Assembly: GCA_937975735.1 (NCBI GenBank)
Contig: CALJUI010000455.1
Span: 1 to 24,355 of the forward strand
Length of the DNA stretch: 24,355 nt
Source of the DNA: an uncultured Rubrivivax sp.
GTDB lineage: Bacteria > Pseudomonadota > Gammaproteobacteria > Burkholderiales > Burkholderiaceae_C
Direction of reading: 5' to 3'
Shown here: one piece after another, positions 16,928 to 24,355 of the stretch
How positions within the stretch are numbered: the first letter of the stretch is position 1
Layout: the number at the start of each line of letters is the position of its first letter
Position numbers and translations under genes: made by a program
Notes under the pieces: generated by a model
Databases searched by the model: none
Told to the model about the DNA's origin: nothing
Seen by the model: only the letters and a program-made list of their open reading frames with translations

Positions 16928-18439
16928 ATGTTGCGTCTTCCGGCCCTGCTGCTCGCCCTCGTCGCCGCCGCGCCGCCGGCGCCGGCGCAGGTCCCGGCGC
17001 CCTACGGCGACGCGGTGGCGGCGCGTTTCCCGGCGCCCGAGCGGCGCTACGACACGCCGGCCTTCGCGCCGGGACGCGAGGAGTTCACCCGCAATCACGA
17101 ACTGACCGACTTCCTTGCTGCGCTGGCCGACGGCGAGCGCGTGCACCGGATCGACCTCGGGCGTTCGCCGGCCGGCGCGCCGATCACGGCGCTGCACTTC
17201 ACGCGCGGTCCCGGCCGTCCGACCGCGCTGCTGATCGGCCAGCAGCACGGCAACGAGCCGGCCGGCGCGGAGGCGCTGCTGGCGGTGGCGCAGGCGCTGG
17301 CCCGCGCCGGCTCGTCGCTGGCCGAGGTGCTGGAGGCGATCGACGTGGTCGTGCTGCCACGCGCCAATCCGGACGGCGCGCTGCTCGGCCGCCGCGGCAA
17401 CGCGCAGAACCTCGACGTGAACCGCGATCACCTGCTGCTGGCCACGCCCGAGGCACGGCTGATCGCCGATCTGGCGCGCCGCTTCGAGCCGGTGCTGGTG
17501 GTCGACGTGCACGAGCACCTGGCCTTGTCGCGCCACTGGCAGGCGATCGGCGCGACGGCGCGGCACGACCTGCTGGTGCAGATCGCGACCACGCCGAACC
17601 TGGCGCCGTCGATCGTGCGCTTCAGCGAGGAGGCCTTCCGCCAGCCGCTGTGGCGGGACCTCGAGCGCGAAGGGCTGAGCGTCGATTGGTACTACGTGCG
17701 CGGCGCCGCCGACGGGCGGCTGGCGATGGGCGGCGTGCAGCCGGCACTGGCACGCAACGCCTACGGCCTGCGCCACGCGGTCAGCGTGCTGCTCGAGTCG
17801 CGCGGCATGGACCTCGGGCGGCTGCATTTCGAGCGCCGCGTGCATTCGCACGTGGTCGCGGTGACGAGCCTGCTGCGCAGTACGGCGGCGAACGCCGGCG
17901 TGCTCGCCGGCCATCGCGCCGAGGCGGCGGCCGAGCAGGCGCGGCAGGCCTGCGCCGGTACGCTGGTGGTCGACGCCCAGCCGACGCCGACCCGTCGCGA
18001 GCTGGTCCTGATCGACGCTCGCACCGGCGCCGACCGGCCGGTGACGGTGGACTGGGACTCGTCGCTCCAGCTGCGCCCGGTGATCAGCCGCAGCCGGCCC
18101 TGCGCCTACTGGCTGGACGCCGGCGCCGGGGACGCCGTGGGGCGGTTGCGCGCGCTCGGCGTCGCGGTGCGCGCGATCGAAGCGCCGCAGTCGCTGGCGG
18201 TGGAGCGCTACCGTGAGACGGCGCGCGGCTCGGCGGCCGATCCGGCGGCGCCGCTGCGGCTGGGCGTGACGCTGGTCGCCGAGCGGCTGCAGGCGCCGGC
18301 GGGCAGCTACCTGGTGCCGATGAACCAGCCGCTGTCCGCGCTGGCCGCCGCCGCGCTCGAGCCGGACACCGCGCACAGCTTCGTGGCGCACCGGCTGCTG
18401 ACGCTCGCGCAGCTGGCGCGCGTGCTCGAGATGCCCTGA
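16928..18439 (+). CDS. Exported M14-family zinc carboxypeptidase-like protein
   Basis: A 503-residue metallopeptidase-like protein with a Sec signal peptide (residues 1-20, ending APA-Q). The M14 zinc site is visible: HGNE (His107, Glu110) and the third ligand His195 in VVDVHEH. Arg166 in DVNRDH matches the substrate-carboxylate arginine of the LNRN motif, and Glu290 in LLESRG matches the catalytic glutamate. NPDG (147-150) is also typical. The ~200 residues after the catalytic domain (about 310-503) form an extra region that I cannot assign. The product probably trims peptides or cell-wall peptides in the periplasm. The ribosome binding site is weak. The gene ends 9 bp from the convergent HerA-type ATPase gene. 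Confidence 0.92.
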   Translation: MLRLPALLLALVAAAPPAPAQVPAPYGDAVAARFPAPERRYDTPAFAPGREEFTRNHELTDFLAALADGERVHRIDLGRSPAGAPITALHFTRGPGRPTALLIGQQHGNEPAGAEALLAVAQALARAGSSLAEVLEAIDVVVLPRANPDGALLGRRGNAQNLDVNRDHLLLATPEARLIADLARRFEPVLVVDVHEHLALSRHWQAIGATARHDLLVQIATTPNLAPSIVRFSEEAFRQPLWRDLEREGLSVDWYYVRGAADGRLAMGGVQPALARNAYGLRHAVSVLLESRGMDLGRLHFERRVHSHVVAVTSLLRSTAANAGVLAGHRAEAAAEQARQACAGTLVVDAQPTPTRRELVLIDARTGADRPVTVDWDSSLQLRPVISRSRPCAYWLDAGAGDAVGRLRALGVAVRAIEAPQSLAVERYRETARGSAADPAAPLRLGVTLVAERLQAPAGSYLVPMNQPLSALAAAALEPDTAHSFVAHRLLTLAQLARVLEMP

Positions 18440-18448
18440 CGAGCGGGA

Positions 18449-19966
18449 TCAGCGGCGCCGCTTCGACCCGCCGAGCAGCGAACCCAGCACGCCACGGATG
18501 ATCTCGCGCCCGACCGCCGAGCCGATGCTGCGCACCGCCGAGGTGGCCGCGGCCTGTGCCAGCCCGGGCCGGTGTCCGCCACGCGGACCGGTCGACCCGA
18601 AGATCATGTCCTTCAGGCTGCCCATCACGCCGCCGCCTTCGGCCGTCGGCGGGGCGCCGGGCGCAGCGGCCGGAGGCGACGCCTCGACCTCGGCGCGCGC
18701 CTTGATCTTCTCGTAGGCCGACTCGCGGTCCACCGCCTCGTCGTAGGCGCCGGCGACCAGCGAGCCCTGGATCAGGGCCTGCCGCTGGGCCGCGGTGATC
18801 GGGCCGATCTGGCTGCCCGGCGGCATCACGAAGACGCGCTCGGTGACGCTCGGCCGGCCCTTGGCGTCGAGGAAGCTGATCAGGGCCTCGCCGACCGCGA
18901 GCTCGGTGATCGCGGTGGCCATGTCGGGGATCGACGGGTTGCTGCGCATCGTGTCGGCGGCCGACTTGACCGCCTTCTGGTCGCGCGGCGTGAAGGCGCG
19001 CAGCGCGTGCTGGACACGGTTGCCGAGCTGGGCGAGCACGCTGTCGGGCACGTCGAGCGGGTTCTGGGTCACGAAGTAGACGCCGACGCCCTTGGAGCGC
19101 ACCAGCCGCACGACGAGCTCGATGCGCTCGATCAGCACCTTCGGCGCGTCGTCGAACAGCAGGTGCGCCTCGTCGAAGAAGAACACGAGCTTGGGCTTGT
19201 CGGGATCGCCGACCTCGGGCAGCAGCTCGAACAGCTCCGACAGAAGCCACAGCAGGAAGGTCGCGTACAGGCGCGGCGCGTTCATCAGCTGGTCGGCGGC
19301 CAGGATGTTGATCACCCCCTTGCCGTCGACCGTCTGCATGAAGTCGCTGATGTCGAGCATCGGCTCGCCGAAGAACCGGTCGCCGCCTTGCTCCTCGATC
19401 TGCAGCAGGCCTCGCTGGATCGCGCCGATGCTCGCCGAGCTGACGTTGCCGTATTCGGTGGTGAAGGACTTCGCGTTGTCGCCGACGAACTGCAGCATCG
19501 CGCGCAGGTCTTTCATGTCGAGCAGCAGCAAGCCGTTGTCGTCGGCGATCTTGAACACCAGGTTCAGCACGCCGGACTGGATCTCGTTGAGCGCGAGCAT
19601 GCGCGCGAGCAGCAGCGGGCCCATGTCGGACACCGTCGCGCGCACCGGGTGGCCCTGCTGGCCGAAGACGTCCCACAGCGTCGACGGGCAGGTCACCGGC
19701 GTCGGCTCGGGCAGTCCCCGATCCTTCAGGATCGCCGCGACCTTCGGCGGCAGCGTGCCGGGCTGGGTGACGCCGGTCAGGTCGCCCTTGACGTCGGCCA
19801 TGAAGACCGGGACGCCGATCTGGCTGAACCCTTCGGCCAGGGTCTGCAGCGTGATCGTCTTGCCGGTGCCGGTGGCGCCGGTGATCAGGCCGTGGCGGTT
19901 GGCCAGCGCGGGCAGCAGCTGGCAGCTGATGTCACCGCGGCGGGCGACGAGGATCGGGTCGGTCAT
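18449..19966 (-). CDS. HerA-C/DUF853 family P-loop ATPase (YjgR-like)
   Basis: A 505-residue FtsK/HerA-superfamily ATPase like E. coli YjgR. Walker A is GATGTGKT (30-37), followed by MADVKGDLTGV. Walker B is LVFFFDEAHLLF (about 260-271), with the sensor segment YFVTQNPLDVPDSVLAQLGNRVQHALRAFTPRD after it. The C-terminal ~90 residues hold a proline/alanine linker and a glycine-rich basic tail with a GREIIRGVLGSLLGG segment, also known in this family. The N-terminal HAS-barrel of true HerA is missing, as is usual for DUF853 proteins. The role is unknown; DNA translocation is inferred from the superfamily only. The gene lies 36 bp downstream of the MFS gene, so the two may be cotranscribed. GGAG lies about 9 nt before the ATG. 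Confidence 0.93.
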   Translation of the reverse strand: MTDPILVARRGDISCQLLPALANRHGLITGATGTGKTITLQTLAEGFSQIGVPVFMADVKGDLTGVTQPGTLPPKVAAILKDRGLPEPTPVTCPSTLWDVFGQQGHPVRATVSDMGPLLLARMLALNEIQSGVLNLVFKIADDNGLLLLDMKDLRAMLQFVGDNAKSFTTEYGNVSSASIGAIQRGLLQIEEQGGDRFFGEPMLDISDFMQTVDGKGVINILAADQLMNAPRLYATFLLWLLSELFELLPEVGDPDKPKLVFFFDEAHLLFDDAPKVLIERIELVVRLVRSKGVGVYFVTQNPLDVPDSVLAQLGNRVQHALRAFTPRDQKAVKSAADTMRSNPSIPDMATAITELAVGEALISFLDAKGRPSVTERVFVMPPGSQIGPITAAQRQALIQGSLVAGAYDEAVDRESAYEKIKARAEVEASPPAAAPGAPPTAEGGGVMGSLKDMIFGSTGPRGGHRPGLAQAAATSAVRSIGSAVGREIIRGVLGSLLGGSKRRR

Positions 19967-20002
19967 CTCAACGGGCTCCGGCGGGTGGCGTCGCCTCGCA
20001 GT

Positions 20003-21178
20003 CTAGCGGCCGCGAAGCGCCGGCAGGCCGATCAGCGCCAGCAGCGCGAAGCCGGCACCGGCGACGAAGGTGCTCGACGGGCCGACGAGCTCCCACAGCG
20101 CGCCGGCGAGCACGCTGGCCGCGAGCAGGGCGATGCCGCCGACCAGGTTGAAGAGCCCGAAGGCGGTGCCGCGCAGGTCGGCCGGCGCGGCGTCGGCGAC
20201 CATCGCGGCGAGCAGTCCCTGGGTGATGCCCATGTGCACGCCCCACAGCACCACCGCCAGGCCGACCCAGGGCCAGTGCCCGCTCCAGGCGAGCAGCCCG
20301 TCGGCGGCGATCAGCACGACCAGCCCGAGCGCGAGCAGCGCGCGGCGGTCGATCCGGTCCGACAGCCGCCCGAACGGGTAGGCCGACAGCGCGTAGGCGA
20401 GGTTCATCACCACCATCACGAGCGGGATCCAGGTCAGCGCCAGCCCGCCCTGTTCGGCGCGCAGCAGCAGGAAGGCCTCGCTGAACCGCGCCATCGTGAA
20501 CACCGCGCCGAGCGCGACGACCTGCCAGTACGCGCCCGGCAGCCGCGCAAGGCTCTCTCGCCGCAGCGGCTGCACCGCCGGCGCGGCGGCGTCATGCGCG
20601 GGCTCGCGCACCCCGAGCCAGAGCAATGCCACAGACAGCAGCCCCGGGATCGCCGTCATCCAGAACACCGCACGGAAATCGTTCGCCCACAGCAGCATCA
20701 GCGCGACGGCGATCAGCGGGCCGGCGAAGGCGCCGACGGTGTCCAGCGACTGGCGCAGACCGAAGGCCGCGCCGCGCCGGCCTGGCGGCGCGAGGTCGGC
20801 GACCAGCGCGTCCCGCGGCGCGCCGCGGATGCCCTTGCCGACCCGGTCGATCAGCCGCGCGGCGAGCACGAAACCGGCGCCGGTGGCCAGCGCGAACAAG
20901 GGCTTGGACAGCGCGCCCAGACCGTAGCCGAACAGCGCCAGCGGCTTGCGCCGGCGCCAGACGTCGGACAGCACGCCGGAGGCCACGCGCACGATCAGCG
21001 CGGTCGCTTCGGCCAGGCCCTCGATCGCGCCGACGACCAGCGCGCTCGCGCCGAGCGAGGCGACCAGGAAGACCGGCAGCAGGCTGTGGATCATTTCCGA
21101 CGAGATGTCCATCAGCAGGCTCACGAACCCGAGCATCCAGATGGCGCGCGGCAGGCGCTGGGGGGCCGGGTCGGTCAT
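20003..21178 (-). CDS. Major facilitator superfamily transporter
   Basis: A 391-residue inner membrane transporter with about 11-12 hydrophobic helices. The first is LGFVSLLMDISSEMIHSLLPVFL, with the acidic DxxSE pattern seen in a subgroup of drug/metabolite efflux-like MFS proteins. Motif A after helix 2 reads GVLSDVWRRRKPL, and RLIDRVGKGIRGAPRDALVAD and GAAFGLRQSLDTVGAFAGP follow. A second half-motif, YPFGRLSDRIDRRALL, marks the C-terminal bundle. The substrate cannot be predicted. GGAG lies 3-4 nt before the start. The gene diverges from yebC with an 89-bp gap. Confidence 0.93.
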   Translation of the reverse strand: MTDPAPQRLPRAIWMLGFVSLLMDISSEMIHSLLPVFLVASLGASALVVGAIEGLAEATALIVRVASGVLSDVWRRRKPLALFGYGLGALSKPLFALATGAGFVLAARLIDRVGKGIRGAPRDALVADLAPPGRRGAAFGLRQSLDTVGAFAGPLIAVALMLLWANDFRAVFWMTAIPGLLSVALLWLGVREPAHDAAAPAVQPLRRESLARLPGAYWQVVALGAVFTMARFSEAFLLLRAEQGGLALTWIPLVMVVMNLAYALSAYPFGRLSDRIDRRALLALGLVVLIAADGLLAWSGHWPWVGLAVVLWGVHMGITQGLLAAMVADAAPADLRGTAFGLFNLVGGIALLAASVLAGALWELVGPSSTFVAGAGFALLALIGLPALRGR

Positions 21179-21232
21179 CGCTCCGCCCAGTCTAGGTCGG
21201 TCGGCGCCTCCTGCTCGCGTTTGGCCCCCGGG

Positions 21233-21238
21233 TAAACT
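21233..21238 (+). promoter_or_regulatory. Possible -10 element for the yebC-purD-hemF operon
   Basis: TAAACT lies 29 nt before the yebC ATG and matches four of six -10 bases; no good -35 is seen at 17 bp. A ribosome binding site AAGGAG (21251-21256) follows 11 nt before the ATG, so a start near 21245 would give a short leader. Confidence 0.35.
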
Positions 21239-21267
21239 CGGTGCCCCGAGAAGGAGCAGTTCCCAAC

Positions 21268-21987
21268 ATGGCCGGTCATTCCAAGTGGGCCAACATCCAG
21301 CACCGCAAGGGCCGCCAGGACGAGAAGCGCGGCAAGATCTGGACCCGCATCATCCGTGAGATCACGGTCGCCGCGCGCCAGGGCGGTCCGGACGTGTCGG
21401 CCAACCCGCGACTGCGCCTGGCCATCGACAAGGCCAAGGCGGCGAACATGCCAGCCGATCGCATCAAGTACAACGTGGACAAGGCCTCGGGCAACCTCGA
21501 GGGCGTCGACTACGAGGAGATCCGCTACGAGGGCTACGGCATCGGCGGCGCGGCGATCATCGTCGACACGATGACCGACAACCGCGTGCGAACCGTCGCC
21601 GAGGTGCGCCACGCCTTCAGCAAGCACGGCGGCAACCTCGGCACCGAGGGCTCGGTGGCGTTCCAGTTCAAGCACTGCGGGCAGTTCGTGTTCGCGCCCG
21701 GCACGAGCGAGGACAAGGTGATGGAGGCGGCGCTCGAGGCCGGTGCCGAGGACGTGGTGACCGACGACGACGGCGCGATCGAGGTGCTGTGCGCGCCGGC
21801 CGACTTCGAGGCGGTGAAGGACGCGCTCGCCGCCGCCGGCCTGACGCCCGAGGTGGCCGAGGTCACGATGCGCGCCGAGAACACGATCGACCTCGAGGGC
21901 GAGGACGCCGAGCGCATGCAGAAACTGCTCGACGTGATCGAGGACCTGGACGACGTCCAGGCCGTCTACCACAACGCCGCGCTATGA
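21268..21987 (+). CDS. yebC: YebC/PmpR family regulatory or translation factor
   Basis: A 239-residue YebC protein (TACO1 family). The start MAGHSKWANIQHRKGRQDEKRGKIWTRI is diagnostic; the frame is open 9 codons further upstream, but MAGHSKW is the conserved N-terminus and is preceded by AAGGAG. Three-domain family blocks follow: NPRLRLAIDKAKAANMPADRI, YEGYGIGGAAIIVDTMTDNR, FSKHGGNLGTEGSVAFQF and the end LDVIEDLDDVQAVYHNA. The family has long been annotated as a DNA-binding regulator; newer work proposes that it helps ribosomes through proline-rich sequence. The stop overlaps purD as ATGA. Confidence 0.97.
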   Translation: MAGHSKWANIQHRKGRQDEKRGKIWTRIIREITVAARQGGPDVSANPRLRLAIDKAKAANMPADRIKYNVDKASGNLEGVDYEEIRYEGYGIGGAAIIVDTMTDNRVRTVAEVRHAFSKHGGNLGTEGSVAFQFKHCGQFVFAPGTSEDKVMEAALEAGAEDVVTDDDGAIEVLCAPADFEAVKDALAAAGLTPEVAEVTMRAENTIDLEGEDAERMQKLLDVIEDLDDVQAVYHNAAL

Positions 21988-23267
21988 AGGTCCTGGTGAT
22001 CGGCGGCGGTGGCCGCGAACACGCGCTGGCCTGGAAGCTGTCGCAGGGTGCACGCGTGCAGTCCGTGTTCGTCGCGCCAGGCAACGGCGGCACCGCGTCC
22101 GACCGCGCGCTGCACAACGTGCCGCTGACGGATCCGCAGGCGCTGGCCGACTTCGCGGCCGCGGAGAAGATCGCGCTGACCGTGGTCGGCCCCGAGGTGC
22201 CGCTGGCCGCCGGCGTCGTCGACCTGTTCCGTGCCCGCGGCCTGCGCATCTTCGGGCCGTCGAAGGCCGCCGCGCAGCTCGAGAGCTCGAAGGCCTACGC
22301 GAAGGAGTTCATGCAGCGCCACGGCATCCCGACCGCGCTGCACGCGACCTTCGCCGACCCGGCCGCGGCGCACGCCCACGTCGACCGCTACGGCGCGCCG
22401 ATCGTCATCAAGGCCGACGGGCTGGCGGCGGGCAAGGGCGTGGTCGTCGCGATGACGCTGGAACAGGCGCATGCGGCGATCGACGACATGCTCGGCGGCA
22501 ACTCGATCGGCGTGAAGCACAACGAGGGCGGCGCGCGGGTCGTGATCGAGGAATTCATGGCCGGCGAGGAAGCGAGCTTCATCGTGCTGTGCGACGGCGA
22601 GCACGTGCAGTCGCTGGCGACCAGCCAGGACCACAAGCGCATCGGCGACGGCGACACCGGGCCGAACACCGGCGGCATGGGTGCGTACTCGCCGGCGCCG
22701 GTGGTCACGCCCGACGTGCACGCGCGCGTGATGCGCGAGATCATCCAGCCGACGATCGCCGGCCTGGCCAAGGACGGCACGCCGTTCACCGGTTTCCTCT
22801 ACGCCGGCCTGATGATCGACGCCGAAGGGCAGCCCCGCACGGTGGAGTTCAACTGCCGCCTCGGCGACCCCGAGACGCAGCCGATCCTGATGCGCTTGAA
22901 GAGCGACCTGTTCGAGGTGCTGATGCTGGCCACCGAAGGCAAGCTGGATCAGGCCGAACTGCAGTGGGACCGCCGCTGCGCGCTCGGCGTCGTGATGGCC
23001 GCCGCCGGCTATCCGGCGGCGCCGCGCGCCGGTGACGTGATCAGCGGCCTGCCCGCCGACGCCGACGATCTGCGCGTGTTCCACGCCGGCACGGCGCTGC
23101 AGGACGGCCAGTTGCGCACCAGCGGCGGCCGCGTGCTGTGCGTGACCGCGCTCGGCGACTCGGTGCGCATGGCGCAGCAGCGCGCCTACGAGGGCCTGGC
23201 CGGCATCCGCTTCGACGGCGCGCAGTGGCGCACCGACATCGGCCACCGGGCCGTCAAGCCCCGGTGA
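21984..23267 (+). CDS. purD: Phosphoribosylamine-glycine ligase
   Basis: A 427-residue ATP-grasp enzyme that joins phosphoribosylamine and glycine to give GAR, the second step of purine biosynthesis, in the cytoplasm. The N-terminal domain starts MKVLVIGGGGREHALAWKL and has APGNGGT (31-37). The ATP-grasp domain has IKADGLAAGKGVVVA (142-156) and the family signature SQDHKRIGDGDTGPNTGGMGAYSP (about 213-236). EFNCRLGDPETQ follows with the metal-binding Glu and Asn, then the C-terminal domain. Length equals the E. coli enzyme within a few residues. It overlaps yebC by 4 nt, so translation is probably coupled; the acyltransferase gene starts 10 nt after its stop. Confidence 0.98.
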   Translation: MKVLVIGGGGREHALAWKLSQGARVQSVFVAPGNGGTASDRALHNVPLTDPQALADFAAAEKIALTVVGPEVPLAAGVVDLFRARGLRIFGPSKAAAQLESSKAYAKEFMQRHGIPTALHATFADPAAAHAHVDRYGAPIVIKADGLAAGKGVVVAMTLEQAHAAIDDMLGGNSIGVKHNEGGARVVIEEFMAGEEASFIVLCDGEHVQSLATSQDHKRIGDGDTGPNTGGMGAYSPAPVVTPDVHARVMREIIQPTIAGLAKDGTPFTGFLYAGLMIDAEGQPRTVEFNCRLGDPETQPILMRLKSDLFEVLMLATEGKLDQAELQWDRRCALGVVMAAAGYPAAPRAGDVISGLPADADDLRVFHAGTALQDGQLRTSGGRVLCVTALGDSVRMAQQRAYEGLAGIRFDGAQWRTDIGHRAVKPR

Positions 23268-23277
23268 AGGCCGCTTG

Positions 23278-23892
23278 ATGGGCGCAGGCCCGCAGGACAT
23301 CGTCGAACGCCCGGTCCGGCTGCGTGGCAGCCGGATCGCCCGCGCGCTGCTGCGCCTGCTCGGCTGGCGGCTCGAGTTCGACGGCCTGCCGTCGCGCCAG
23401 GGCGTGGTCGTGGCCTACCCGCACACCTCGAACTGGGACTTCCCGGTCGGCATGCTGGCCAAGTGGGGCATCGGCCTGCCGGTCACCATCTGGGGCAAGG
23501 ACTCGCTGTTCAGGTGGCCGCTGTTCGGCGCCTGGCTGCGCTGGGTCGGCATCGTGCCGGTGAACCGGCGCGCGCCCGGCGGCATCGTCGGCGACATGAC
23601 CGAGCGCATGAAGCGTGCGGTCGGCAGTGACCAGTTCTGCTGGCTGGCATTGGCGCCTGAGGGCTCGCGTGCGCTCGGCGACGGCTGGCGCAGCGGCTTC
23701 TATCGCGTCGCGCTCGGCGCCGGCGTGCCGGTCGGGCTCGGGCGGCTGGACTTCCGGCGCCGGCGCGTCGGCCTCACCGACTTCATGCGCCTGTCGGGCG
23801 ACGAGGCCGCCGACATGCAGGCGATCGCGCGACACTACGAGGGCGTCGGCGGCTGCCGGCCGGCGCTGGCCAACCCGGTGCGACTGAAGTGA
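23278..23892 (+). CDS. Lysophospholipid acyltransferase family protein
   Basis: A 204-residue PlsC-like acyltransferase. The catalytic HX4D motif is HTSNWD (His49, Asp54) and the acceptor-binding PEGSR motif is at 127-131. WGKDSLFRWPLFGAWLRWVGIVPVNR between them is typical of a short soluble subgroup found beside purD and hemF in Burkholderiales. It is likely to transfer acyl chains to a glycerolipid or a related acceptor at the inner membrane; the acceptor is not known. I chose ATG 23278, which follows GAAGG by about 7 nt; a TTG one codon earlier is less likely. The stop overlaps the hemF start as GTGA. Confidence 0.92.
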   Translation: MGAGPQDIVERPVRLRGSRIARALLRLLGWRLEFDGLPSRQGVVVAYPHTSNWDFPVGMLAKWGIGLPVTIWGKDSLFRWPLFGAWLRWVGIVPVNRRAPGGIVGDMTERMKRAVGSDQFCWLALAPEGSRALGDGWRSGFYRVALGAGVPVGLGRLDFRRRRVGLTDFMRLSGDEAADMQAIARHYEGVGGCRPALANPVRLK

Positions 23893-24355
23893 CCGCTACG
23901 AGCACCGCCGTGCGCGACTACCTGCTCGGGCTGCAGCAGCGCATCGTCGACGCGCTGCAGGCCGAGGACGGCCACGCCTTCCTCAGCGACGGCTGGACCC
24001 GCGCGCCCGGCGAGCGGCTGCAGGGCGACGGCCTGTCGCGGCTGGTCGAGGAGGGCGGCGTGCTCGAGCGCGGCGGCTGCAACTTCAGCCACGTGCGCGG
24101 GCCGGCATTGCCGCCGTCGGCGACGCAGCACCGCGCCGAGCTCGCCGGCGCGCCGTTCGAGGCGATGGGCGTGTCGCTGGTGGTGCACCCGCGCAACCCC
24201 TACGTGCCCACTGCGCACATGAACGTGCGCATGCTCGCCGCCCACCCGGCCGGCGCCGAGCCGGTGGTCTGGTTCGGCGGCGGCATGGACCTGACGCCGT
24301 ACTACGGCTTCGAGGACGACGCGCGCCACTTCCACCGCACCTGCCGCGACGCGCT
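23889..24355 (+). CDS. hemF: Oxygen-dependent coproporphyrinogen III oxidase (N-terminal part)
   Basis: The first 155 codons of HemF, cut by the end of the window. The enzyme converts coproporphyrinogen III to protoporphyrinogen IX with O2 during haem synthesis. The translation follows E. coli HemF closely: GGVLERGGCNFSHVRG, SATQHRAELAGAPFEAMG, SLVVHPRNPYVPTAHMNVR and the hallmark VVWFGGGMDLTPYYGFEDD with HFHRTCRDA at the edge. The GTG start (23889-23891) overlaps the acyltransferase stop (GTGA), supporting coupled translation in the yebC-purD-acyltransferase-hemF operon. Confidence 0.96.
   Translation, partial: MTATSTAVRDYLLGLQQRIVDALQAEDGHAFLSDGWTRAPGERLQGDGLSRLVEEGGVLERGGCNFSHVRGPALPPSATQHRAELAGAPFEAMGVSLVVHPRNPYVPTAHMNVRMLAAHPAGAEPVVWFGGGMDLTPYYGFEDDARHFHRTCRDA

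Noticed and set aside
18572..21235. An 887-codon open frame on the + strand spanning the opposite strands of two genes
   Set aside because: It crosses the boundary between the HerA-type ATPase and MFS genes, both of which are clear on the minus strand. Its composition is typical of antisense shadows.

Overview
The window is a very GC-rich, tightly packed chromosomal segment from a proteobacterium, most likely a betaproteobacterium of the order Burkholderiales, in the Rubrivivax/Leptothrix/Methylibium-like group. The evidence is strong G/C third-position bias, the yebC-purD-acyltransferase-hemF order, a Burkholderiales-type GlnRS, a PEP-CTERM-tagged exported esterase (which implies an exosortase), and DUF3016, DUF1499 and DUF808 genes. 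I see no tRNA, rRNA, CRISPR array, insertion sequence, phage gene or integration scar.

Layout. Positions 2-100 (+) are the tail of a sensor histidine kinase. Positions 90-4392 (-) hold a large propeller-sensor diguanylate cyclase followed by exported methionine sulfoxide reductases MsrB and MsrA. Positions 4488-9364 (+) hold YgiQ (radical SAM), a PEP-CTERM GDSL esterase, a 70-residue conserved small protein and an unrecognised exported protein. Positions 9460-11369 (+) hold a DUF808 membrane protein and DusC. Positions 11282-14411 (-) hold an exported FKBP isomerase, a DUF3016 protein, glutaminyl-tRNA synthetase and a 2TM protein. Positions 14643-15700 (-) hold an ECF sigma factor overlapping a ChrR-like cupin gene. 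A palindrome-rich divergent region (15701-15941) separates that pair from a SnoaL/NTF2-like gene. Next come DUF1499 (-), an exported M14 carboxypeptidase-like protein (+), a HerA-type ATPase (-) and an MFS transporter (-). From 21268 to the end runs an overlapping + strand operon: yebC, purD, a lysophospholipid acyltransferase and hemF (cut by the window edge).

Most genes are housekeeping. The parts most worth a second look are: (i) the ECF sigma/cupin pair, whose cupin keeps the exact metal-ligand spacing of ChrR but lacks the zinc anti-sigma domain, next to a control region with two perfect palindromes and a divergent SnoaL-like gene; (ii) the unknown exported protein at 8336-9364 with two vicinal Cys-Cys pairs; (iii) the 88-nt tail-to-tail coding overlap of dusC and the FKBP gene; and (iv) the sensor-cyclase/MsrBA cluster. 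I did not find a clearly new multi-gene defence or mobile system. All calls come from reading translated sequence and remembered family motifs; no database search was run.
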